From positions 38,947 through 102,946 of the forward strand of contig CAKUEH010000008.1 in the NCBI GenBank assembly GCA_934646185.1: 64,000 bases of DNA. The letters run 5' to 3'. A program made the translations under genes and the position numbers. Of the stretch, positions 24,931-34,167 are shown piece by piece. Each line of letters starts with the position of its first letter. The first letter of the stretch is position 1. Under the pieces are notes generated by a model that was not told the origin of the DNA, searched no databases, and saw only the letters and a program-made list of their open reading frames with translations. Origin of the DNA: an uncultured Oscillospiraceae bacterium. GTDB lineage: Bacteria > Bacillota > Clostridia > Oscillospirales > Oscillospiraceae.

Positions 24931-27792
24931 ATTTCAGACATTCGAGAACGAAACGACCGTCCAAAGGATAAGCAGCCGAAACATCAAGCAGCATCCACTG
25001 TGCAGCGCCAAATGATGCAGAAATTTGTGAAAAAGTTGAACGAAAGTACAAAGCAGGCTGAACAACCAAGTAATGCGGAGCGCACAGCAACAGAGCAGGT
25101 AGAAACGGCTGCCCGTGAAATCGTGCATGAAACTATTCAGCTACCGCGTCATGCAATCCAGTATTCTACCCGCAGAAGATCCGAAGATTCTTCTGCAGGC
25201 GTGCAGCCGGAGCCGTCCGACCAGCCACGCCAACGTGCAGAGGTCACCCGCGCACGGCAAGAATCGCGGCAGCCGCAGAGCGCACCGCCACCAACGCCGC
25301 AGGAGCAGGCCAGACGTGCCTATGTCCAACAAACCGCAAGAGAAGCCGCACCAGCGCCGCCGATCACGGCAGAGCAGCCGCAAGAGCGTCATGTTGCGCC
25401 ATCTGCGTCTTTGACAGAGAATACGCCGCGTCAGCGCACGGGGGATGTACGCACTCGGTCAGAACAGCAACGGCCGCAGAGCGCACTAACACCCGCACCG
25501 CAGGAGCAAGCCCGTCGCGTCTATGTCCAGCAAGCCGCAAAGGAAGCTGTGGCAGCACAGACAGTTGCTCCGGAGCAGGCGCAAAAACCGCCTGCACCAT
25601 CGGCAGAAAACACACCGCGTCAGCGCATGGTCGATATACGCACCCTGTCAGAACCACAGCGGCCGCAGAATGTATCGCCACCAGTACCTCGTGTGTATAT
25701 CCAGCAAACCGCAAAGGCGTCCACCACAACAAAAGCGCCGGAACGCTCGACAATTCCCGACACCACGCCGATTGAAAAACAGCCGCGCCAACGCATGGAG
25801 GATGTACGCATACGGCCAGAATTGACGCAGCGGCAGCACAAGCCAGAAGTTCAACCGCAAGAGCAAGGCCGCCGTGCCTATGTCCAACGTGCAAAGAAAT
25901 CCCGCGCAGAAAAATCGTCTGCGCGGGATCATCTTCATACAGAGCAGCCGAAAATCCGGTTTGCAGACGATTTACCGCCAACAATCCGTGAAAAGCCGTA
26001 TGTGTCGGAAATCCGCAGTCCGGCGCAGCCCGAAGCTATACCAGCAAAACCATCCACTGTCCGTCATGTAAAGCAGCCGGACGCATGGACACCACGCAGC
26101 GCAGCGACTCCGGCTATGCGCGGCAAGGAGCAGTCTGTTCGTGAGCGGCCAGCAGTCACACAGGCGCACGATTTACCGCCCGTTCCGCAGGAGCAGGCAC
26201 GGCAAGCCTTTATAGAAAAGCAAGCGCAGCTCTCTCAAAATCCATCCATCGAATCGATCTATTCATCCGAACCGGCTGCCCCCATTCCACCGCAGCTGCC
26301 TGTTTCGGAAGCGCCCGCGATCACGCCGAAGCGCCAGCCGCTCACGGCTGGCAGCAGCAAATCGGCCTCACCTGTCCAGCCACCACCGACGCAATCTCTG
26401 CCAGTGGAGCAGCCCCCCGCCATTCGTGAAAAGCCGAAGCCAAGCGTCGCACCGAGAGAAAAATCTTGGCGCGGCGTTTCTATTCGGACAATAGATACGG
26501 AACGAATCAGCACGCCAAAGGTGCAGCCAAAAACACCTGCATCAAAAACCGCTGCAAAGCGGGCACGGAAATCAGCTACACAGGATGCACAGCGAAAAAT
26601 GCTCCAAAAGAGCAACAACCGGGCTACCAGAGCAGCCGCCGCAGCCGCGAAAAAGCTGGCTGAAGCCGCGGCAAAGGCGGTCAAGGAGCTGATAAGCGCC
26701 CTTGCCAGTTTGGGTGGCGGCACGGCACTTTTTGTCGTGTTTTCCATCGTCATTGTTGCGGGGGCGTTTTTGGCTTCTCCGTTGGGGATTCTCTTTGCTG
26801 ACGAACAGGAAAGCGAAGATACCGTTCCGCTGGCAACCGCCATTGCAGAAATTCAGGGTGAATATCACGCCGAATTAGAGCGTCTGCAAAACGGAGATTT
26901 TGCATCCGTTCAGATCGTCGGGCAGGCCCCGGATTGGCGTGAGGTTGTGGCCGTGTTTGCGTCCAAAACGGCAGGCGCAGAGGACGGCGCGGACGTGTTC
27001 ACGCTCGACGAAGAACGGGTGGAGCTATTGCGTCAGGTATTTTGGGATATGTGCGAGATCACAACGGCGACGCAGACCGTTGATGTTCCGGACAGCGATC
27101 CGGATGACGATGTGGATGATAGCCACACAGGGATTGCACTGACCATCACGATCATAGCCAAAACCGCCGAGCAAATGCGCCTATTCTATTCGTTTACAAA
27201 ATATCAGGACGACGCGCTGGATATTCTGCTGGAAAACCTCGGCAGCCTGAATATCCCTATGGGTTCGCTGACCATTTCGCAGGAAGATGCAATCACGCTG
27301 CTTGAAAATCTCCCGGATGATCTTGACCAGGCGCGAAAGGCCGTCGTAGAAACGGCTGTGCAGCTTGTCGGGCGCGTGTCGTACTTTTGGGGTGGAAAAT
27401 CCTTGACCCTCGGCTGGAACGACCGCTGGGGCGTTCCAACAGAAGTCACCGCGGCAGGCAGCGGCTCCACCGGCACGGTACGCCCGTTCGGATTAGATTG
27501 TTCGGGTTTCGTCGATTGGACATTCTACAACGCCACCACTGGCAGCTACTATCCGGGGCGCGGCGGCGGAGCTGCCACCCAGCACAGCTATTGCGCGAAT
27601 ATCTCATGGAGCGACGCGCAGCCGGGCGATTTGGTGTTCTATCCGGACGATTCCCACGTCGGCATCGTCGGCGGCAAGGACGCAGACGGCAATCTCCTGA
27701 TCGTCCATTGCAGCAGCGGCGCAAACGGTGTTGTTATCACCGGTTCGGCTGGCTTCACAAGCGTTGCAAAGCCCGATTGCTTTATAGACTGA
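24931..27792 (+). CDS. Conjugation peptidoglycan hydrolase (NlpC/P60, C40) with a probable ATT start
   Basis: About 953 residues. The first half is a Gln/Pro/Arg-rich repetitive region (units such as QEQARRAYVQQ and RQRTGDVRTRSE). A membrane segment follows (GGTALFVVFSIVIVAGAFLA, near 600) and a coiled stretch. From about residue 806 comes an NlpC/P60 domain with LDCSGFVDW (catalytic Cys), SHVGIVGG (His) and IVHCSSG. It is the VirB1-like cell-wall hydrolase of the channel. A good SD (AGAGGTGAT, 24919-24927) precedes ATT 24931, where the protein reads SDIRERN. GTG 24922 lies inside the SD and ATG 24892 inside palindrome copy 5; both are less likely. Confidence 0.82.
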   Translation: MSDIRERNDRPKDKQPKHQAASTVQRQMMQKFVKKLNESTKQAEQPSNAERTATEQVETAAREIVHETIQLPRHAIQYSTRRRSEDSSAGVQPEPSDQPRQRAEVTRARQESRQPQSAPPPTPQEQARRAYVQQTAREAAPAPPITAEQPQERHVAPSASLTENTPRQRTGDVRTRSEQQRPQSALTPAPQEQARRVYVQQAAKEAVAAQTVAPEQAQKPPAPSAENTPRQRMVDIRTLSEPQRPQNVSPPVPRVYIQQTAKASTTTKAPERSTIPDTTPIEKQPRQRMEDVRIRPELTQRQHKPEVQPQEQGRRAYVQRAKKSRAEKSSARDHLHTEQPKIRFADDLPPTIREKPYVSEIRSPAQPEAIPAKPSTVRHVKQPDAWTPRSAATPAMRGKEQSVRERPAVTQAHDLPPVPQEQARQAFIEKQAQLSQNPSIESIYSSEPAAPIPPQLPVSEAPAITPKRQPLTAGSSKSASPVQPPPTQSLPVEQPPAIREKPKPSVAPREKSWRGVSIRTIDTERISTPKVQPKTPASKTAAKRARKSATQDAQRKMLQKSNNRATRAAAAAAKKLAEAAAKAVKELISALASLGGGTALFVVFSIVIVAGAFLASPLGILFADEQESEDTVPLATAIAEIQGEYHAELERLQNGDFASVQIVGQAPDWREVVAVFASKTAGAEDGADVFTLDEERVELLRQVFWDMCEITTATQTVDVPDSDPDDDVDDSHTGIALTITIIAKTAEQMRLFYSFTKYQDDALDILLENLGSLNIPMGSLTISQEDAITLLENLPDDLDQARKAVVETAVQLVGRVSYFWGGKSLTLGWNDRWGVPTEVTAAGSGSTGTVRPFGLDCSGFVDWTFYNATTGSYYPGRGGGAATQHSYCANISWSDAQPGDLVFYPDDSHVGIVGGKDADGNLLIVHCSSGANGVVITGSAGFTSVAKPDCFID

Positions 27793-27797
27793 AATGC

Positions 27798-27812
27798 GTC
27801 TCACGGTGAGAC
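27798..27812. repeat. ICE palindrome copy 6
   Basis: GTCTCACGGTGAGAC flanked by GAAATGC and GCATTTC right after the hydrolase stop codon. It marks the end of the transfer module and the start of the cargo. Confidence 0.85.
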
Positions 27813-27881
27813 GCATTTCAGTAGAAAACAAGAACAATTTACAGAATACAGAATTTATGTTTGAATATTTAAAAAAAAACG

Positions 27882-29033
27882 TTACTTCGGTATGATTTCT
27901 GAGATTTCGATGTTCTGCGACATTTGGACCAGTTTTTGATATAGTTCTGCATAGGAAGTAACATTCATCCGCCTGTAAAGCTTTTTCAAACGATACTCAA
28001 GCGCTGTATCAGACAAGAAACAATCGCCAGTGATCATGTTACGCTTTGAATACTGTTTTTCAATAATACAGGAAATAATGGAATAATCAACAGTGTCAAT
28101 GTCACGTAATAGTGATTCATAGCATACAACATCCATAAATGCCTCATCGTCGAATGAGGTAACTGGCTGATTATCAGGAAGCAGGGAATGAACGACCGTA
28201 GGCTGGTTCGGGCGATGCTTGTACTTTTCAGAGAACGGTCGATTTTCAGTAGATTGTCTGGCATAATAAACATCGTCACTCTTAATATCTAACTGAATTA
28301 AGCTGTTATTGTTGCTCATCATCTGAATCGCCGAAATTGTCTGATAACCGATGTTGTACAAGTTCACCGTTGCCGAAGTGATTGGAGGCTTTGAAATCGC
28401 AGAGATCCTTGTGTTTCCAAATCCAGCAATATACAAATCTTCTGGCACACGAATTCCTGCATTTCTGGCTGTCATAAGGGCAAAAAAGGCATAGAGATCA
28501 TTCGCCCCCAGCACTGCATCATACCTTCCGATCTGTGAGCCAAATGCCAGTGTACATTGGCGAATGTCACCTGTGGTAAAATAAATATCTTGCTCAGTAC
28601 AATCCAAATCAAGATTCCGGATGGCCTGATAATAGGCTTCCAACCGACGATTATCATGTGGGGAGGACGGATTGACACCAAAAAAAGCAATTTTGCGCTT
28701 TCCTGCGTCATACAGGTATTGAATCATATTGTAGGCAACCTGCGTATAGTCGGACGTAACTGTAATTGCGCTATGCATTGGATGCTCACATCCGGCAACA
28801 CAAGCGGTCATTTGGCGCTCATTTGTAAACGTGAGTATTCTGGAATACCACTCATAGGTCTCACCAACAAGTATCAGGATGGTAGTGCGGGCAATTGTTT
28901 CATCAGGATAATCCAATGACTGAAATGAAGCCTTCAGATGTTTACTGCTGAGTGCTGCCATCAGACCGTTTTCCAACTCATGATACCAGTTTGAAACGAA
29001 CATCTTGGGTTCAATCCATACCGCAATTTTCAT
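27882..29033 (-). CDS. Regulator with a LacI-type sensor domain and C-terminal HTH
   Basis: A 383-residue protein. Residues about 1-270 have the periplasmic-binding-protein sensor fold of LacI/GalR regulators (KRKIAFFGVNPSSPHDNRRLEAY, YDAVLGANDLYAFFALM, PEDLYIAGFGNTRIS), but the usual N-terminal DNA-binding domain is absent. Instead a helix-turn-helix-like segment is at the C-terminus (FLSDTALEYRLKKLYRRMNV). It is divergent from the glycyl radical enzyme operon, 174 nt apart, and so probably controls it in response to a sugar-like ligand. ATG 29033 has GGAGCAGG upstream. Confidence 0.78.
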   Translation of the reverse strand: MKIAVWIEPKMFVSNWYHELENGLMAALSSKHLKASFQSLDYPDETIARTTILILVGETYEWYSRILTFTNERQMTACVAGCEHPMHSAITVTSDYTQVAYNMIQYLYDAGKRKIAFFGVNPSSPHDNRRLEAYYQAIRNLDLDCTEQDIYFTTGDIRQCTLAFGSQIGRYDAVLGANDLYAFFALMTARNAGIRVPEDLYIAGFGNTRISAISKPPITSATVNLYNIGYQTISAIQMMSNNNSLIQLDIKSDDVYYARQSTENRPFSEKYKHRPNQPTVVHSLLPDNQPVTSFDDEAFMDVVCYESLLRDIDTVDYSIISCIIEKQYSKRNMITGDCFLSDTALEYRLKKLYRRMNVTSYAELYQKLVQMSQNIEISEIIPK

Positions 29034-29207
29034 TGCCTGCTCCTTTAAAATGCAATATTTTTTATAATATCATATATATCGATCATATTCAACCCTAAAA
29101 AATGATACGTGCTTGTGCAATTTTGTCGTATAGATAAATACCGCCTGTTCATCTATGATTGTATTTGTAAGATAACACAAATGCAAAACCTTTCAGGAGG
29201 TAGAATT
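29034..29207. promoter_or_regulatory. Divergent AT-rich control region of the cargo operon
   Basis: The 174 nt between the regulator and the glycyl radical enzyme gene are very AT-rich. An ATAGAT ... ATCTAT inverted repeat is visible near 29132-29158. No promoter with good spacing could be assigned with confidence. Confidence 0.4.
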
Positions 29208-31370
29208 ATGCAAAACGCATATGCAGTAAAAATACCAGTCGGGCGGTATCCTCGTACAGAACGGGTTATGAAGCTTCGGGAACGGGCGCTGCGTGCTATA
29301 GATACGCACGCAATGTGGTATCAGCGGTCAGAGACAAATGCTGATGACAGGTATGGTTGGGATGATCGCCAGCTTCTCAGCTTCTATAAAGCATGGCTCC
29401 GGCATCGTGATGCGCCGACGACGCTACTTCGGCGGACACTTGCCGAAGCAGATATGATTGCAAGCGAACCGGTAATTATTTCAGAGGATGACCTGATATG
29501 CGGTCAGCCGAATGTGACGGCGCTTTCCGATGCTGAACGAAAAGAATTTGAAGAATATCGAACACAGTACATTCATCAGGTCCCGCAAGTGCTTGGCCGT
29601 ACAGGACACATGGGACTTCGATTTGAAAAACTGCTGGAGCTTGGCATTGAAGGAATTCTGTCAGAAATCGATATTCACCGCCAGAAGCTGGATGAAAACA
29701 AAACGCTTGAATATACGGAAAAGACAGAATTCTATGATTGCTGCGAAGTACAGCTTCGCGCGTTGTTGACGCTGGAAGATCGCTATGCAGCGGAGGCACG
29801 GAGCCGTGGTTTCAACGAATTGGCTGAGCTGATAGAACATGTACCGCGCAAACCAGCTAGAACGTTCCGCGAGGCGTTACAGTCCATGCACTTCTATAGC
29901 TTCATTCTGCGAGATCTCTTTTCCTGCGGTCGTCCAGATCGATATTTGATTGACTATTATCGAAAGGATATTGCAGAAGGAAAACTGACCGAGGAAGCAG
30001 CACTTGAGCTGATCGACTGCTGGAATTTGCAGTATACCTTCTATACTCGTCCGACAGCGGCGGTGTCCTATATTGTCGGTGGGCTTGCGCCGGATGGAAC
30101 ACCAGTATGTAATGAGTTGACTTGGCTGTTCTTACAGAGTATTGAGCATGTCCGCCTTGCGTATCCAAGCGTTGGGCTTGGCTATTTCAAGGGCATGGAT
30201 GATAATCTTTTGGCTTATGCATGCGAGCTGTTGTCGCAGAATTTAACGCATCCTGCAATTTTTAACGACGACGCGATTCCTGCCTCTTTGCATGCATCGG
30301 GTCTTGCAATGGAACATGCCAGAAATTATATCAATTCCACCTGTGTAGAAATTACACCGATAGGCTGTTCCGGATTCTGGGCAACCAGTCCATACCATAG
30401 TTGTCCCAAAATGCTGATGGACTTGCTTGGTACCAAGCGGGATTTCAAAACGATTGAAGAATTGAAGTCCGCATATTGGACATGGCTGTTTAGCGAGGTA
30501 AAACAGGGCCAAATCCACCAGAATTATCTTCAGCTTGAGCGCATGAGAAACGGCGGTGAATCGCCGCTTGCAGCGTGTCTGGTAGATGATTGTCTTGCGC
30601 GCGGAAAAGGTATCGATCAGGGCGGCGCATTATATAACCATGTTCTCCCTGATTTTATCGGAGCAACAAATACGATTGACGCCATTGCGGACATTGAGCA
30701 ACTTGTTTTCAAAGAGAAGAAGCTCAGTCTGGACGAGTTGTATGAAATCCTCTGCAACAACTTTAGTGGGCACGAAGATCTTCGGCAATACATTATCCAA
30801 AAATGCCCGCATTTTGGAAACAACGAGGCAAAGATGGACGCTTGGGGCGCAGAATTCTATCAAAAGTTGGTTGAATCCTGCCCGAAGCAGGAAACGCTTC
30901 GTGGCGGGAAGGTGATTCCGGGCGCATTTGCATTTATGATGCATGAGGATATGGGAAAGGTCTGTATGGCGACGCCGGATGGTCGACTTGCTGGAGAAGC
31001 ATTCAATGGTGGCTCTGATCCGGTCTCCGGTAGAGATATCAAGGGACCGACAGCATCGCTTCTGTCTACAACCACATGGGATCAAAGACCTTTCCTTGGT
31101 GGTATTGCAGTCAACATGCGGTTGAACCTTTCTGGAATGACTGAGGACAAAATGATTGCTGTCAAATCGTTGATCAAAACATTTATGGCCCGCAATGGTT
31201 TTGAACTTCAAGTCAATGCCGTCAGTCCTGAGACTCTGGAAAACGCAATGCGTGAACCGGAGAAATACGCGGACCTTCTGGTCCGTATTGGAGGGTATAG
31301 CGACTTTTTTGTACGTCAATCCCCGCAGCTACAACGTGAGATTCTTGCGCGCAGCTATGGTGAGCTCTGA
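29208..31370 (+). CDS. Glycyl radical enzyme of unknown substrate
   Basis: A 720-residue member of the pyruvate formate-lyase superfamily. The thiyl cysteine is in NSTCVEITPIG (about residue 379) and the glycyl loop near the C-terminus is VRIGGYSDFFVRQSPQLQREI (G about 693). Known dehydratases and lyases of the family usually show GCVEP, so TCVEITPIG and the short length (family about 780-850) mark an unusual member. Such enzymes cleave C-C, C-O, C-N or C-S bonds of diols, amino alcohols, sulfonates or arylacetates under anoxia. Its activase, a dehydrogenase and a ribose-type importer follow in one operon. ATG 29208 has AGGAGG upstream. An open extension upstream is not used. Confidence 0.88.
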   Translation: MQNAYAVKIPVGRYPRTERVMKLRERALRAIDTHAMWYQRSETNADDRYGWDDRQLLSFYKAWLRHRDAPTTLLRRTLAEADMIASEPVIISEDDLICGQPNVTALSDAERKEFEEYRTQYIHQVPQVLGRTGHMGLRFEKLLELGIEGILSEIDIHRQKLDENKTLEYTEKTEFYDCCEVQLRALLTLEDRYAAEARSRGFNELAELIEHVPRKPARTFREALQSMHFYSFILRDLFSCGRPDRYLIDYYRKDIAEGKLTEEAALELIDCWNLQYTFYTRPTAAVSYIVGGLAPDGTPVCNELTWLFLQSIEHVRLAYPSVGLGYFKGMDDNLLAYACELLSQNLTHPAIFNDDAIPASLHASGLAMEHARNYINSTCVEITPIGCSGFWATSPYHSCPKMLMDLLGTKRDFKTIEELKSAYWTWLFSEVKQGQIHQNYLQLERMRNGGESPLAACLVDDCLARGKGIDQGGALYNHVLPDFIGATNTIDAIADIEQLVFKEKKLSLDELYEILCNNFSGHEDLRQYIIQKCPHFGNNEAKMDAWGAEFYQKLVESCPKQETLRGGKVIPGAFAFMMHEDMGKVCMATPDGRLAGEAFNGGSDPVSGRDIKGPTASLLSTTTWDQRPFLGGIAVNMRLNLSGMTEDKMIAVKSLIKTFMARNGFELQVNAVSPETLENAMREPEKYADLLVRIGGYSDFFVRQSPQLQREILARSYGEL

Positions 31371-32278
31371 TGGCACACGATACAGGAATTGTATTTAATA
31401 TTCAGCGTTATTCCATCAATGATGGTCCAGGTATTCGGACATGTGTATTTTTGAAGGGGTGCCCGCTAAACTGCTTGTGGTGCCATAATCCGGAATCAAA
31501 ATGCCGCGAGCCGGAATTGTCTTTTTCTCCCGCAAAATGTATTGGGTGCGGAAAATGTCAACAAGTCTGTCCGCGAAACTGTCACAGTTTCGCGAATGGG
31601 AGACATTTGATTGATAGAGTCCGCTGCAAGAACTGTGGAAAATGTACGCGGGTATGCGTAGGCGCGCTGGAGTTGATTGGAAAGGAAATGCAGGCGTCCG
31701 AGATCATTACCGAGGTGTGTAAGGATCAGCCGTTTTATGAAACATCTGGCGGAGGTGTAACGTTCACGGGTGGAGAGCCATTTGCGCAGCCTGAATTTCT
31801 ACTTACACTTCTTCAGGAAGCAAAGCGTCAGGGCCTGCATGTTTGTGTGGAGACCTGCGGCTTTGTGCGCAGAGAGGTACTGAAACAGGCAATCCCATAT
31901 ATAGATTTATTCCTCTATGACTGCAAAGAGACAAATCCAGAACAACACAAGAAATTCACAGGCGTTGATAATAAATTGATTCTGGACAATTTGGATTTCA
32001 TTTCCAATCTTGGGAAAAGGATTGTGCTTCGCTGTCCGCTCGTTCCGGGTTATAATGATCGACAGGAGCATTTGAAAGCGATCGCTGCTCTGGCAAACAA
32101 ATATTCCGGTATTATCCGTATTGATGTGGAACCGTATCACCCGCTGGGAAAAGATAAGGCTGAAAGCATCGGGCAGATATACCAGATTCAAAATTCCACA
32201 ATTACGTCAAAAGAACTTACGGCGGAGTGGATCGATACAATCCAGCGGTTTACAGATTGCGAAGTACGAAAGGGGTAA
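31370..32278 (+). CDS. Glycyl radical enzyme activase (radical SAM)
   Basis: A 302-residue radical SAM protein with the CxxxCxxC cluster motif GCPLNCLWCHNPES near residue 31 and two inserted ferredoxin-like clusters (CIGCGKCQQVCP, CKNCGKCTRVC), the form typical of activases of dehydratase-type glycyl radical enzymes. GGGVTFTGGEP is the SAM-binding GGE motif. It abstracts hydrogen from the glycine of the partner enzyme. The ATG at 31370 overlaps the last base of the enzyme's stop codon. Confidence 0.95.
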   Translation: MAHDTGIVFNIQRYSINDGPGIRTCVFLKGCPLNCLWCHNPESKCREPELSFSPAKCIGCGKCQQVCPRNCHSFANGRHLIDRVRCKNCGKCTRVCVGALELIGKEMQASEIITEVCKDQPFYETSGGGVTFTGGEPFAQPEFLLTLLQEAKRQGLHVCVETCGFVRREVLKQAIPYIDLFLYDCKETNPEQHKKFTGVDNKLILDNLDFISNLGKRIVLRCPLVPGYNDRQEHLKAIAALANKYSGIIRIDVEPYHPLGKDKAESIGQIYQIQNSTITSKELTAEWIDTIQRFTDCEVRKG

Positions 32279-32285
32279 AGACGCA

Positions 32286-33014
32286 TTGAGCAGAGTTGTC
32301 CTGATTACAGGCTCGACTAGAGGGATCGGCCTTGCTGCTGCAAAAATCTTTTTGCAGTCTGGTGACAAAGTGATTCTTGTTGGGCGCAGTGAAGATGCGC
32401 TCAGCAGAGCAGAAAGTCAACTAAATGGTCAAACGGCTACACTTGTGTGGGATCTGCGGGACATTTCCGCCATACCCAATAAGGTTGCGGAAGCAATTTC
32501 AAAATTTGGACGATTGGATGTTGTCGTAAACTGTGCGGGGTATCTGTCAGATTCCTGCCGAAAAAATGATTTTTTTGCGGTACGACCAGAAGAATGGGAC
32601 ACTGTCATGGACACAAATGTCAAAAGTGTGTTTTTCCTTTGTCAAAGTGTTCTTCGGTATATGCTGGAGCATCAGATTACAGGACATATTGTGAATGTCT
32701 GCTCGGAAATGGCGTTTCGTCCGATCTGGTACCCATATGGTGTCAGCAAATGGGGTCTGCGCGGATTGACAGCAGGACTTGGACGTTTGATGGCACCGCA
32801 TGGAATTACTGTGAATGGCGTTGCCCCTGGTCAAACTGCAACTGAAATGATGGGATGTAAGTCTGGCGATCCGCTTACAGAGCCCTCGATTCCGCGTGGG
32901 GTTATGTCCACACCTGAGGAGATCGCCGCCGTGATATACTTTCTGGCAAGTGAGGCCGCCAGAAACATCATGGGTGAAATCGTAATATCAGATGGCGCAA
33001 GACATCTGTATTAA
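32286..33014 (+). CDS. Short-chain dehydrogenase/reductase
   Basis: A 242-residue SDR: cofactor motif TGSTRGIG at the N-terminus, NCAG near residue 80, catalytic Ser in NVCSEMAFRP and YGVSK (Tyr/Lys) near 155, and a C-terminal GEIVISDGA end. The enzyme oxidises or reduces a hydroxyl/keto group with NAD(P). In this operon it may prepare the substrate of the glycyl radical enzyme or process its product. The start is TTG 32286, 7 nt after the activase stop; the longer open frame overlaps the activase. Confidence 0.9.
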   Translation: MSRVVLITGSTRGIGLAAAKIFLQSGDKVILVGRSEDALSRAESQLNGQTATLVWDLRDISAIPNKVAEAISKFGRLDVVVNCAGYLSDSCRKNDFFAVRPEEWDTVMDTNVKSVFFLCQSVLRYMLEHQITGHIVNVCSEMAFRPIWYPYGVSKWGLRGLTAGLGRLMAPHGITVNGVAPGQTATEMMGCKSGDPLTEPSIPRGVMSTPEEIAAVIYFLASEAARNIMGEIVISDGARHLY

Positions 33015-33036
33015 AACACAAAAAGGAGAATGAAAC

Positions 33037-34095
33037 ATGAAAAAAACACTCGCATTGATTCTTGCTCTGTGCATGCTGCTTGCGTTATGCGCCTGCACGC
33101 AGAAAGCTCCGGCGGAGACTCCGGCTGAACCCGAAAAGGCCGATACGGAGGCTGTGGTGAACGAACAGCCGACTGAACAGGAAGGTACTGACGTTCCTGC
33201 GGTCAAGATTGGCTACCTGTGCCAGACCAAAGACTATGAATTCCACAAAAATGCGCTGGAAGGTACGATCAAGGCGGCCGATGAAGCAGGAATTGAGATG
33301 CTCTATCAGGTTGTTGGTACGGATGCGGCAGAAATCCGCAAAACATTCGATTCCTTCCTTGCGCAGGGCTGCAACGTAATCGTTGACTTCTCTTGTTCTT
33401 CCGAACCGAGCCAGCAGGTTGCAAAGCTTTGTGAGCAGAATGGCATCTATGATATCTGTGTCGACACAGACTGCACAGAGTACGGTTCCACGACCTATTT
33501 CTTTGGACTGAACAACTCCGATGCTGGCAAGCTGATGGGCGAGGAAGCTTATAACTGGTGTGTTGAGCAGGGTATTGCAGATAAGGTCGATCATGTGATT
33601 CAGGTCAATGCAAGCGCGCTTGGCGATGCAGTATGGTCCAGAACCAATGATGCTGTTAAGACGTTTCTGGAAAAGAGCGGCTTGAGCGAAGATGCAGTCG
33701 AGAATATCGATATTACGAATTACGATCTGGCTGATATCCGCCAGAAGGTACAGGACTATCTGCCGCTCTGCGCTGATTATGAGCAGATCGTGATTTTCAG
33801 CCTGTCCAGCTCTTGGACGCCTGCGATTGTTGCAGCAGTTGACGCATCTGGATTGGATACGATCAACTACTTCAGTGTTGACGGTGTTTCCGAGACAATC
33901 AACACCTTCCGTGCCGCAAAGAATGGTGAGGACACCATTCTGAAGGGAGAGGTTGCCACAAGCCCTGAACTCTACGGTGTACGTCTTATTGAGATCGCAC
34001 AGCAGCTCGTTGCAGGCGAAACACTCGATAAGTATAATTACTCCATCAACCATTGGATGACCAAGGATAACGTCGACGAACTATATCCGGAATAA
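33037..34095 (+). CDS. Ribose-type ABC importer, substrate-binding lipoprotein
   Basis: A 352-residue lipoprotein (lipobox LCAC at about 20-23) with a Glu/Pro/Ala linker and then the RbsB-type fold (VKIGYLCQTKDYEFHKNALEGTIKAADEAGIEM). It binds the substrate at the outer face and hands it to the ATPase/permease pair that follow. The ligand is unknown; family members bind pentoses, hexoses, polyols or autoinducers. A strong hairpin follows the stop, consistent with higher expression than the ATPase gene. Confidence 0.9.
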   Translation: MKKTLALILALCMLLALCACTQKAPAETPAEPEKADTEAVVNEQPTEQEGTDVPAVKIGYLCQTKDYEFHKNALEGTIKAADEAGIEMLYQVVGTDAAEIRKTFDSFLAQGCNVIVDFSCSSEPSQQVAKLCEQNGIYDICVDTDCTEYGSTTYFFGLNNSDAGKLMGEEAYNWCVEQGIADKVDHVIQVNASALGDAVWSRTNDAVKTFLEKSGLSEDAVENIDITNYDLADIRQKVQDYLPLCADYEQIVIFSLSSSWTPAIVAAVDASGLDTINYFSVDGVSETINTFRAAKNGEDTILKGEVATSPELYGVRLIEIAQQLVAGETLDKYNYSINHWMTKDNVDELYPE

Positions 34096-34110
34096 ACACA
34101 AGCTTTAGTC

Positions 34111-34143
34111 GCATTCCCGCAGGAGGAAACTCCTGCGGGATGC
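34111..34143 (+). terminator. Attenuator-like hairpin between binding protein and ATPase genes
   Basis: GCATTCCCGCAGGAG and CTCCTGCGGGATGC pair around GAAA, with no T-tract. Such hairpins usually protect the binding-protein mRNA or partly terminate transcription. Confidence 0.7.
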
Positions 34144-34167
34144 AATAGGGATGATTGAGGTGGATTT

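Noticed and set aside
25200..26500. Repetitive sequence that might be a CRISPR array or tandem DNA repeat
   Set aside because: The repetition is at protein level (Gln/Pro/Arg units of the hydrolase), with uneven unit lengths and no constant spacers.
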